The notes under the pieces were generated by a model. It searched no databases. It was not told the DNA's origin and saw only the letters and a list, made by a program, of their open reading frames with translations. Both the position numbers and the translations under genes were made by a program. Below are positions 54,813 to 64,000 of a stretch of 64,000 nt of DNA, piece by piece (the first letter of the stretch is position 1; each line of letters opens with the position of its first letter). Source of the DNA: Anodontia alba (Eukaryota; Mollusca; Bivalvia; Lucinida; Lucinidae); the NCBI GenBank assembly GCA_964016985.1, contig OZ024821.1, positions 16,541,211 through 16,605,210 of the forward strand, written 5' to 3'.

Positions 54813-55610
54813 TGCCAGACAAATCGATTTGTTGTCGGTGAGTTGATAAAATATGCCCTCATGAAAGATTTTTTTTTTTAGGAGAAGACAGCCGACGTCA
54901 CGAAAAGATTCTTGTTCCTGCTTTATCTAAGTAACTCGGTATTCTGATGCAAATAACAAGGAGTTCCAGTTTCTCTATATCCCATCTTGACGGACTGTAG
55001 AGACAGTTTGTCTTCTGTTCAACGCATTGTTACATGTAAACTATGCAGGACGCTGAAAATATTCCATAGATACCTGTATTCTGTTCTGGGAAAATAAAGT
55101 ATAAGCAGCGATTACTAAGTAATACTAATGTTCGGAAACTTAAATTATGCAAAACAGCTGTTTGATGCGTGTCTCTGATATGGCCCTATCTTTTGTACGT
55201 TGGCCTGTGTGTCCCAATACTGAGTATGAATACGGTAACCATCACAATACTATGATACGTCTTGACCTCTCTCTGCTGTTAGCTATAAGAAAAAAGTGAT
55301 TATATCAAGATGTCTGCCGCAGTAACTCTAAGTATTCGAATAGACAGGCCTGAGCAAACGGAACGTGGCGCCTGGTCTGGGCCTATACCGTTTGCCATTT
55401 ACCCACCAGAGTTTAGGCATACCACCACGTAGTAAATGTAGAATAAATTCTATAAAGAGCTTGTTTGTTCAAGTCATTTGTCATTAGAGTGTATTCAACG
55501 CTATCTGTACGTCTGGAAAATATGCCAAGTCAGGTTTTTGATTGTCACGATGCAGCTGATATGAAATGACATGTGGAATTCAACCTTCCGGGATGTTTAG
55601 TTTCCAGACA
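54813..55610. other. Non-coding stretch
   Basis: AT-rich DNA; a decayed MITE-5 hairpin at about 55345-55400 (GCCTGAGCAAACGG ... ATACCGTTTGCCA). No exon recognised. Confidence 0.5.
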
Positions 55611-55620
55611 AATGTGCTGC

Positions 55621-56115
55621 ATCTTGAGAAAAGAGCTGGTATAACATATGCAAACAGCAAATGTTCATACGAGCCAACGCTTCCGCGCAGTCTCGCCAGA
55701 ACCTATGCTGTTTGCTCAAGTAAGCGGTAGGTCAAGAGGTGGACTTCGGCTAACGAACTAGACATGTAGACACGCTATAGGACCGGGCGTGCGCACTGAA
55801 AGATTGATTCGACGGACAGTCCGGAGAGCCTTTGTCTCACGACGCTGCTCAAGAAGCGATGATTACTGTGTCATAAAATAAGTGAGCCGTAACGAGAGGA
55901 AATGTACCTGCGGACATGTGCGTCCAGCAAAGATTCTTCTCAGTCTGTGCATTCGCGCAGTCTTATCAGAATCTTCACTAAGCGCATTTTGGATTTTCGA
56001 TAGCATATGATGCAAAATTTCTTCATGCGGACAAAGAACACCCGATCTAAGTCTTCGTTTGGCGCACATCTCCGTAGCTACATTATCTGACGTTGTGACT
56101 CTTATTTTCTCATTC
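55621..56115. mobile_element. Two MITE-6-type elements in series
   Basis: First: CATATGCAAACAGCAAATG, CAGTCTCGCCAGAACC (as at 10390). Second from 55885: GAGCCGTAACGAGAGGAAAT, GTCCAGCAAAGATTCTTCTC, GCGCAGTCTTATCAGAATC, TTCTTCATGCGGACAAAG, ending GACGTTGTGACTC. Confidence 0.65.
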
Positions 56116-58028
56116 TTGGTAATATGGAAGCAAAATTGATCTGGCGGCCAAGAGAATGAATCATAGAATGAACGAGAAATGATCCAATCCGGTTTGTACG
56201 TGTGGACATGATACTGAGATAGTAAGGACTATCTGAACTCGTGTTATATTGAAAAAAAAGTACTTTACAAACTAAAGGGGACTGTCGATAATTAAGATAT
56301 TTCAAAACAACAAAAACGATTATTAACCGATAAACAGCCGAGTCCTCATCTTTGCTTCAAAATACGCGGACCGAACAAATACGTTTTCACCGCTATGGAA
56401 GCTGAGGGCGAGGGTTCCCGTAAAGCTAGCTTAACCCCACCCCACCTTTGGGAAAGGGTTGCCAGCTCTGCTTGTCATTTGTTTTTTGTTGTTGTTTTTT
56501 GTCTGTCATTCCATTTGATGTTGAGAACTGTATATTACCACAATGGAAGCTGAGGGCGAAGGCTGGGATCCCATAAAGCTAGCTTAAGCTCCATGTAATT
56601 GGTTGCTGATCGTTCCAAGTTCCAAGGCGGTACTTTCATCGTGGTGCTTCTTGCTAAATGTTCTGTGATGGTTCACTCACAAATGGTTATCTTTTAGCAA
56701 TTATGTAAGTTTAAGATACAGTTTGGTATGGTTTGGTAACAGAGTTGCTACCTTTTTGGGAAAGGGCTGTCAACTCTGTTTACTCTCTGATTAAATTGTA
56801 TTTGCCTATATTTCTCTTTGATGATGAGGACGATGTGGATCTGATTGTACCAGTTCCTGAGTTCACTTATTTACTTTTAATGGCTTAAACATCTTTGGGA
56901 TATTTCATCGATACATGGGTAGTTTCAAGTATCTAGGGTTATTCATAGCGCTAGGTCAGGAGGCAAATGAGGGTAATTAATGAATGACTTCGACCTTCTG
57001 TAAAATAATGGTAAATGGTAAAAAGTACACACAATATACATCTTTATGATAAAAAATAATCCTTAAAACATACCTAAATCTTTATTTTTTCTAGGTACTC
57101 AAAAACGATTTCGAAGCCATGGTTAATGAGCTATTGCTGTTTGAGTCATTGGAAATTTTTTTTAAATGCTAGGATATACTGTTTATGTTATGTGATCACT
57201 GATTGGTTAGTTGTTAGCCGAACAATGCTACCAATTTGTTGCTTTCTTCAATGGCACGATGTGTCGAGCTGCAGGTTCGATGACGGCTCAGGCCTAAACA
57301 AAGGGTTTTACCAGATCTTTCTTTGTATGGTCGGGCTCACCAAAGTTTTGGCCTAGAAAATGATTCTTAAGCTGTTTACAATTAATTTTGTGAGTGTATT
57401 AATTGCTCTCCAGTGTCATTTCTTTTAAAATGTTATATTTCTGATTTTCTTTTGCTCTGGTTTTAGGATTGTACTCTAGGCCTAAAAATATGTGAAGATA
57501 CATAAGAAATGCCACAATCACGAAAAGCACAATCCTCCCGAGGCACCAAACGAAGTAAAGATGAGGAACAAATAAGGACAGAACAAATGCCACAGACGCA
57601 GAGACAAAGAAGCCATGCTTACCTTTTTATGCAACAGAGGAACCGCCTTATAACGATAACTAGGAAACTACTGGGGTGGGTGGGGTTGGGTGGGGGCTTA
57701 AACCAGATTTGCTCGCGTGAAGCTTCACCCTTAATTCTGATGTAGCTCCAAATTATACACATATGTACGGTCCGCAAAGGGATTTGATTCATTATTGTGC
57801 TGAAATGTCATTTTATATGTTTTTCTTTTCTTCTGTCATATGTAGCTGGAATTCTAACAAAGAAGAACATGAGGTTAGACGTCCGTAAAACAGGCTTAGG
57901 CGCCACAAAAGTTTTACTGATGACCATTCTAAGGCGGCCTTTCTTTTGCAGTTCATCTTTGTTTGCCTGGCTTCTTTCTGTCTGATTTCGACGAAGTTCT
58001 GTTTCGTATAGTCATTTCATTTTATTAA
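56116..58028. other. Non-coding stretch with diverged repeats
   Basis: Direct repeat of GGAAGCTGAGGGCGA and AAAGCTAGCTTAA at 56397 and 56545; AAAGGGTTGCCAGCTCTG / AAAGGGCTGTCAACTCTG at 56453 and 56762; a decayed TIG3 at about 56876-57155 (CATCTTTGGGA, ATACATGGGTAGTTTCAAG, CCATGGTTAATGAGC). No convincing exon. Confidence 0.55.
56876..57155 (+). mobile_element. TIG3, strongly decayed
   Basis: Keeps the order of TIG3 words at both sides; hairpin lost (only AAAAGTACACACAATATACA remains). Confidence 0.6.
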
Positions 58029-58257
58029 CTCATTTAAGCCTAGCGTCCCCTAGAAGGGACATTGGCAAACAGTATAGGCCCAGATCAGACGCCGCAGAAG
58101 GTGGCGTCTGATCAGGATCTACACTGTTTGCAATAAGTAGAGGAATTTCTGTAAACTATGGTAATAATAAAAACTTACCATACACCCGTTTTACTGGAAA
58201 TGGATTGGATCGGTCCAAAGAGTTAGGGTAGAAGAATCCACTCGGCATAATTGGGTT
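58029..58257. mobile_element. MITE-5, most complete copy
   Basis: TCATTTAAGCCTAGCGTCCC at the left; hairpin CAGATCAGACGCCGCAGAAG / GGCGTCTGATCAGGATCT inside GCAAACAGT...ACTGTTTGC; right end AAGAATCCACTCGGCATAAT with TTGGGTTAA. Confidence 0.8.
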
Positions 58258-58669
58258 AAACAGGTTCTAAAACAAATGGCCCCCGAAAGCAATGAAAACA
58301 CTTACAAAATTGAAAACAGCTGAAGTGTCGTCTTGGCCAGGCTAGCTAGTTTTGGTCATTTAGGCCTCATCAGTAACCCTGATAAAAAATTTCAAAATTC
58401 TGAAATTGGCAGAATGACTACTAAGGAACAGACAATGTAAACAACACTTTAGTGAAGAATAAGGAGACGTTTCAAAGCCGGCGCAAGGCACTAATATCAC
58501 TTGTATATCACCTGTGGTAAAGACCAATAGATTTTAAAAGGGGACTTTGATCCGTAACTGCGCCCTTCCATGGTATCTCCATATTTCATTTCTGTCTATA
58601 ATATGTGCCATGTCTGTTTGCACGAATATGAGCACTGCCCTGGATATTTGCTGTTTAAATAAAGCTTAA

Positions 58670-58948
58670 CATTACGAAAACACGCCTATTCAAATATATT
58701 GAAAATTTCACCTCCAAAAACTGAAAATTTTCAGATAAAAAACTCTGATATTGTTTCATATTTCTGCTCAAAACATAGATTGTGGGTACTCGTTAGAACA
58801 GCATCGGCGAGGGGGTTCTAACGAGCACCCACAATCTATGTTTTAAGCAGAAATAAGACAAATAATGTATACCCCTGTAAACCCCAGTTTTACTATATAA
58901 AAGTGGGGTTTAAGGGGGTCAAAATTATATAGGCGTGTTTTCGTGATG
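58670..58948 (+). mobile_element. MITE-1
   Basis: CATTACGAAAACACGCC to GCGTGTTTTCGTGATG; palindrome slightly mutated (ACAGCATCGGCGAGGGG). Confidence 0.92.
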
Positions 58949-59226
58949 ATAAATGGAACGGATAAATCTTTACTAAAACTTAAATTAATTCTATATGAAA
59001 GTTGTTCCATCTATCCTGAAGAGACTGAACTGACTAGTGTTAAATGAAAGCAAATGTTCTCAGAAATCTTAAATGATCTCTCAAATTCGCACTGGTTCAC
59101 AACAACTCTTGATTTTTGACAACTCCCCTTTTTCTGAATTCCTGATTATTGGCACTTCATGATCTTGTATGTAAGTTGGTAAAATGTACATTCTACAATT
59201 TGTGTTTTAGAAGACGTTTGCAGTCT

Positions 59227-59487
59227 CATTACGAAAACACGCCTATTCAAATGTATAGAAAATTTCACCTCCAAAAACTGAAAATTTTCAGGTAAAAAAT
59301 TCTGATATTTTTCATATATCTGCTTAAAACATAGATTGTGGGTACTCGTTAGAACCGCCTCGGCGAGGCGGTTTTAACGAGTACCCACAATCTATGTTTT
59401 TGAGCAGAAATAAGAAAAATAATGTATACCCCTATAAATCCCAGTTTTACTATATAAAAGTGGGGTTTAAGGCGTGTTTTCGTAATG
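59227..59487 (+). mobile_element. MITE-1 with small deletion
   Basis: CATTACGAAAACACGCC to GCGTGTTTTCGTAATG; the GGGTCAAAATTATATA segment before the right TIR is missing. Direct orientation, 278 bases from the previous copy. Confidence 0.92.
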
Positions 59488-60020
59488 TTATGGTGCTTTT
59501 CGTACGTTTGTTCGATTTGCGCTTATTTGTTTTGTCTGTTTCCTCTTCCTCTAGGTGTCGAGGGGTGCGTGGGTGGGTGGGTTTAGGCTGCGGTTTGTGA
59601 TTGTGGCACTCCATGGACTTTCTCTTAGCCTCTTTTTATATAACTGATTGTTATAACTTTATATAACTGAATGTTAAATAGTTGCTACTTAGAATTAACA
59701 GTAATAAAACCGTTATTGCAAATAAACAATTACAGATAGACAGAACCTAAACAAAATAGACTCATACAGAAGAAAAGAAATAATCGAAATTCGCAGTCTC
59801 ATCAGGGTATTCCATATTCACAATTAATCTCACAGTACCCAGTAACTATATAATAGCTAAAAATGGTCCTGATCAGTTTGAATATCTGCTGAGCCCCGCA
59901 TGGCATAAGATACACTTTCTCATGCTGTCGCCTATTTAATTGTTCGGAAAGCCAATCTCTACAAACATTAATTTTCAATTTCAGAAGATTGCAAGTTATG
60001 CAGACAAAACAAAACAAGGC
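59488..60020. other. Non-coding stretch
   Basis: GTGGGTGGGTTTAGGCTGCGG near 59570, then AT-rich DNA without recognised elements. Confidence 0.45.
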
Positions 60021-60024
60021 ACAT

Positions 60025-60210
60025 TCACGCAGTTTGATCAGAATCTTTACTAGGCGCGTTTTTGATAGCCAAGGATGCGAAGTTTCTTCATGCGGATAAT
60101 GAAGTCTCTGATTAGACTGCGCGGATGCGCATGTTGATCTGAGTCTTCATTGGACACATATGTCAGAAGGTACGTTTTCTTGCGTTGCGGCTCATGTGGT
60201 TCAGTCTTAA
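60025..60210. mobile_element. MITE-6
   Basis: CACGCAGTTTGATCAGAATC, AGTTTCTTCATGCGGATAAT, AGACTGCGCGGATGCGCATG and TACGTTTTCTTGCGTTGCGG. Confidence 0.7.
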
Positions 60211-60689
60211 TGCTCGCATGTGCGATAAGGCATTCTTGTTTTAGGCTAAAATGTAAATTTTATGGTAACGCATCTATTTAAAATGCATACTTATTAGCAA
60301 TGGCTCGAGAATAGCAATATATTGAAACTAAAACATTTAAAGAAAAAAATTGCTTTGGTTTTATTTTGTTCATAAAAGGTATGTTCTGGACACTCAATAG
60401 AAGCTGTGTACATAAGATATACTTCCTACATATACTTAAGAGCAAAACAAGGACTTCAGTTCACAATGTCAAATGTGACAAAATCTTACCCCAGGATTAT
60501 ATTCAAATCATATGCGTATCTTCAGATCATGTAGAAAACGCCTGTAAAGCGTAAAGACTATAGGTTACAAACTATAAGTGGAGTTGCGCAAACAAGATAC
60601 TTACTATCGGATGGAAGACGCATGAAAGAGCAAATCTTGTTTTGCCGAAAAACCTGGAGACACGTTAATGGATATAGCATATAAAACGA

Positions 60690-61340
60690 TAGCAAGGGAC
60701 TTTAAACAAACGCTAAACGCAATACAAAGCGCAAATCATTGACATTGACTCTGATGTCATGGTTTGGTGGATGCTAATACCATAAAAGAACAACTGCTAC
60801 AAAACTTTTTCAACCAAATCAATCAAAGCCGCAGATTGAAGTACCCATGGAACAGAACAAGAAAAAGTCGGACAGACGAATGGAAGAGCAAAAACAACTC
60901 AAACATTATATGCATATGTCTTTGACCCTGGGGTAACGGTTAGGAGACTGCTGATTACACTGAAAGGAAGGTTTGCTATATAAACCATCATCAAAAGTAC
61001 CATGCTATGGATAGCGGTTAGAAACAAAAATATAACTTGAACGTTTGAACAAAGAGGAACGGATGAATGAAAGGGCGAAACGTTTGAGCTAACGTTCTTG
61101 ACCCTCAGGTCAGGCTGGTGAGTATAGTCACAGTGAAAAGATCGACTGCTATCTCAACCCAAATATCAAAGTTGCAGATGAAAGCAGTAAGAAATCAAAA
61201 TCAGAAATAAAGGGTGAACGGACGAACAAACGGACAAAAAACAAGCAAATAATAACATGTGACTTTGACCTTGCGGATACCGGTGTGTAACTGTTAATCA
61301 CAATGTCAGGAGCCTTTGTTTAAAAGGGCAAAATTAACGA
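60690..61340. repeat. Diverged long-period tandem repeat
   Basis: Recurring blocks around 'GGACAGACGAATGGAAGAGC', 'TTTGACCCTGGGGTAACGG', 'AACGGATGAATGAAAGGGC', 'TTGACCCTCAGGTCAGGC', 'AACGGACGAACAAACGGAC' and 'TTTGACCTTGCGGATACCGG', spacing about 175-180 bases. About three degenerate units. Confidence 0.6.
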
Positions 61341-61632
61341 ATAGCTATTTATTGCCCTGTAAATTCACATTTTAAGAACCCTTAAATTTGCATGGATGAT
61401 ATCAGTTTTGTGAAAATGGAATTTCCCTCTGTTCAACTATCTACCAAACAATTGATAGAATCCTTTTACGTGAGAGAAAAATAATCCAATCTACCCTACC
61501 TACGCTGAATTCACATATGTTTTTCAGATTTTAGTGTAAAATGATCCTTTAAAATACATGAAGCCTTGCATTCGACACCACGATTGTTGGTTATTTTTTT
61601 TATTTTATTTATTTATTTTTATTATTTTTATT

Positions 61633-61671
61633 TTACTGGACACGCTTAGTCCTCTAAGCGGTTAACCAGAA
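61633..61671 (-). mobile_element. SINE-1 small fragment
   Basis: TTACTGGACACGCTTAGTCC and TCTAAGCGGTTAACCAG only. Followed by a 44-base direct repeat (CCGTCCACCTCC, GCATTGCTGCCTCCGCTGAA) at 61684 and 61728. Confidence 0.65.
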
Positions 61672-61683
61672 CGTTTGTATATC

Positions 61684-61762
61684 CGTCCACCTCCAGCATT
61701 GCTGCCTCCGCTGAAGGTTTGCTTACCCGTCCACCTCCGGCATTGCTGCCTCCGCTGAAGGA
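61684..61762. repeat. Two-unit direct repeat, period 44
   Basis: CCGTCCACCTCCAGCATTGC and CCGTCCACCTCCGGCATTGC followed by TGCCTCCGCTGAAGG in both. Confidence 0.85.
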
Positions 61763-62317
61763 CAGCCTCAAGTGTCTAGTGTAACAGTTTCGGCCTTAAG
61801 TGTCTCGTGTTGTGCAAAATTGCAAGGAGGAACCGTGTAAAAAATTCAAAGTATCGAAAATAAGGCTTCAATACGTAATAAAACAAAATAAAAATGGGCC
61901 GTTTTCAAAAACCTAAGCTGGGTTCGGTATGTTTTCACTGTTTCTAAGATGAGAGAATATCTAATTTGAAATGAAAGTATCCTGAACAGCGTAAGTAGAA
62001 CAAAAGAGAAGCCGAAATGTGGTGGCTCGTTCAAAGCGATTGTTCTCAATCGAAAAATAAGAATTTCTTTCGGTGGCAGACGGATCGAGATTGCAGTGAT
62101 CAGTATTAGGTCTAAGAAACGTTTTTGTTTATGAACGATTGTTGTGGGGCTTTGAATATTGCCAAATGATTTCATGAAATTAATTAACATAAAAAAAAGA
62201 AAAAGAAAAAAAAAAATGGAAAAATGGCGATATAAAAACTTAAGGTTATTTCAGTTTATTGCCAAAAATGCTATATGTTTATATGTTTTATATATTTATG
62301 CGTTATTTTGTGAAAGC

Positions 62318-62376
62318 CGTGGCCCAGTGGTAGAGCTTTTGCTTGTCATGCAGACATTGCAGGATCGAATCCAATG
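62318..62376 (+). mobile_element. tRNA-like SINE head
   Basis: GCCGTGGCCCAGTGGTAGAG (A-box-like TGGCCCAGTGGT) and GGATCGAATCC (B-box-like) 35 bases later. No acceptor stem closes it, so a SINE or tRNA-derived fragment rather than a tRNA gene. Confidence 0.55.
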
Positions 62377-62579
62377 GATACTTTTTTTTTACCGAATCTC
62401 ATGGACACCATTTTTTCCCCAAGATATTTGAATCCCGAAAACTATTATTATTATCATTTTTTTCGATTTTTTCTTCTTTACCGGAAGCATCTTAAAAAAA
62501 TACGCTGCCCTTGTCTAGAATGCTAGTTTATGCTTATGCACGACTAGAAGGATACAGGCAAAAAGTCCAGATACAGACC

Positions 62580-62765
62580 AGACCAGACGCTGCTAAACGC
62601 GGCGTCTGATCAGGGTTTACAATGTTCACATTAAATAGTAATGTATAAATAGTAATAATAATAATTAATAATAATAATAGTTTTAAACACTGACCATACA
62701 CTCCTTGTATAGGAGATGAACATTTGAGAAAGGGTTAGGTAGAAGAGTTCACTTGGCATAAATGG
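62580..62765. mobile_element. MITE-5, decayed, with (AAT)n
   Basis: CAGACGCTGCTAAACGCGGC hairpin and right end AAGAGTTCACTTGGCATAAA; an AAT-rich microsatellite at 62640-62682 in the arm. Confidence 0.7.
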
Positions 62766-62981
62766 ATTAACGTGTTCTTTCATTCCTAAAGTAATTATAA
62801 CTTACATTTGTAGCAATTCTACCTGCTGTGTAATTTCACACATATGGTGATGTGACTTTACATGTTCGTAAAGCCTTCAAACCAAACAAAAATGGTACTC
62901 ATACTTACATGACCTCCTGCGAAATACTATAATAATAAAATAATAATAAAAAAATAATCGAATGATGATGATGGTAATGAC

Positions 62982-63022
62982 CCGGGGGTGGGGGTGGGGG
63001 AGGGGGGGGGAAGGTGGTGGGG
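62982..63022 (+). repeat. G-rich tract
   Basis: Runs of 5, 5, 5, 9 G and shorter runs in about 40 bases; quadruplex-forming potential on the plus strand. Confidence 0.85.
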
Positions 63023-63162
63023 CTCTGAATTTTATCTGTTACATAGGCTGGGCCCCAGCATGTAGTGTTTACCTCCAAAAATATACGGTATGTCAGCCAT
63101 ACCCAAAAAATATCTGCATATATTTGCACATCAAAAAGATATACTCCCCTTGTTTTCTTCTT

Positions 63163-63163
<1 letters not shown>

Positions 63164-63193
<30 letters not shown>

Positions 63194-63212
63194 TATATAT
63201 ATATATATATAA
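63164..63212. repeat. Poly(T) followed by (TA)n
   Basis: About 25 T then about 11 TA units. Confidence 0.9.
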
Positions 63213-63513
63213 AAGTGTGGTTTTCATTTATTCTTCCTGTATTATGATTATATTAGTAGTAATATAAATGTTTTAAACAGTTTCCAACAGTAGCTCTGTT
63301 TTTACTTTAATGGCTTGAACTGATGCACAATAGAAATTGCGTTGTTAAAACTAAATAAAAACAACTGTAAGTTAACAGCTCAACAGAATGTTTAACCCCG
63401 CTAACTACAATACCAAAAATAAATACCAAGAATTTTGACAGACTCATAAAATAGTCAATTTTGAAAGTGACGCCCTCTTTCCCGTCCCCTAACCCCCACC
63501 CAACCCCCCAAAC

Positions 63514-63585
63514 AAAAAAAAAAAAACAAAAAAAAAAAAAAAAAAAAAAAAAAAAACAACAACAACAACAAAAAAACAAAAAAAC
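63514..63585. repeat. Poly(A)/(ACA)n low-complexity tract
   Basis: A runs interrupted by single C, then CAACAACAACAACA. Confidence 0.9.
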
Positions 63586-63814
63586 CTGCTAATAGCAAAT
63601 ACCCAAAAAATATCCACTGTCCCCAACCCCACCCCTCTCCGCTTCCCTAAAAAACAAATGGTAAATTCAGAAATCTAAACCCAAAATAAATAGTCCTAGC
63701 CTATGTAGCAGGCAACATTCAGAGTACCCAACCCTCTGGGGGTAATGATGATGATGATTGTTTACTATTATCGATATAGTGTTGTGACAGCATTTATTTA
63801 CTTTTGGTTTACAG

Positions 63815-64000
63815 CATGCCTCAGACAAGGTGTGTTCTTTGTAGCAAAAGACTCAAGATTCATCACAGACGACCAGTAAACAAACATGTTAAGATATATC
63901 TCAAAAAACAAAAATGTTTTTCTCGAGTGTAGCAGTACTGATTTTATATGTGTAAATTGTAGTCGGTCTGCATATTCATACCCAGTACCATCCAATCATC
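63815..64000 (+). pseudogene. Possible transposase-type zinc-binding exon, frame-broken, partial
   Basis: Acceptor-like CTTTTGGTTTACAG, ATG at 63816. The first frame gives MPQTRCVLCSKRLKIHHRRP and a basic stretch, then TAG at 63930-63932. Shifting frame near the A run at 63902-63913 continues as ECSSTDFICVNCSRSAY to the window edge. The C-x2-C ... C-x2-C layout resembles N-terminal zinc-binding modules seen ahead of DNA-transposon or THAP-like proteins, but I cannot name the family. The frameshift may be real decay or a homopolymer sequencing error. Confidence 0.4.

Noticed and set aside
57509..57745. 78-codon plus-strand frame with polar residues
   Set aside because: Overlaps dispersed repeat sequence echoed near 37970 and 47690; no domain.
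61846..62190. 114-codon minus-strand frame
   Set aside because: Hydrophobic biased composition, no recognised motif, start lies in an A/T-rich run. Could be chance.
62897..63129. Proline/histidine/tyrosine-rich frame
   Set aside because: Made by G-rich and ATT microsatellites.

Overview
The window is bivalve-mollusc-like nuclear DNA. It is AT-rich and has widely spaced spliced exons with GT/AG borders, tRNA-derived SINEs, non-LTR retrotransposon relics, a tandem-repeat element resembling the bivalve 'pearl' type, and very many short inverted-repeat elements (MITEs). No species can be named from sequence alone. There is no prokaryotic gene organisation, no CRISPR array and no rRNA or functional tRNA gene.

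Real coding content is small. (1) At the left edge lies the minus-strand endonuclease region of a non-LTR retrotransposon (1-411, running off the window). (2) Two minus-strand exons encode LIM1 (4450-4631) and LIM2 (1273-1499) of a LIM-homeobox gene of the Lhx6/Lhx8/Arrowhead type; its homeodomain must lie left of the window. (3) A minus-strand two-exon gene encodes a small secreted cysteine-rich protein: a signal-peptide exon (50543-50597) and, 3.9 kb away, an exon with two cystine-knot-like repeats (46267-46664). The splice phases match. (4) Relics of a LINE C-terminal end occur at 19027 and 34391. (5) A possible transposase-type zinc-binding exon begins at 63815.

The main structure is a head-to-tail tandem duplication. 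Copy A is about 5764-20704 and copy B about 20704-36058, with the junction at 20704. Both outer breakpoints fall inside older inverted-repeat elements. The copies are nearly identical by eye but differ by insertions and deletions of MITEs, so several loci can be read as filled/empty pairs. This shows TA target duplication for one family and apparently none for another. An assembly artefact (two haplotypes joined in tandem) is a serious alternative.

Everything else is a dense, often nested landscape of short elements. I name the families MITE-1 (ends CATTACGAAAACACGCC, 22 copies), TIG2 and TIG3 (ends CAGTCGA, TA target, Tc1/mariner-Tigger style), MITE-4, MITE-5, MITE-6, MITE-8, MITE-9, MITE-10, a hAT-like element, SINE-1 and SINE-2. 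Nearly every family has a long hairpin at its centre. The most novel observation is that MITE-1, TIG3 and two other elements, with unrelated termini, carry the same ~43-base hairpin arm, suggesting a palindromic module that moves or is conserved across families.

From 36.9 kb to the right edge the sequence is single-copy background packed with the same families, with the cysteine-rich gene in the middle and mainly decayed repeats and low-complexity runs from 55 kb on.
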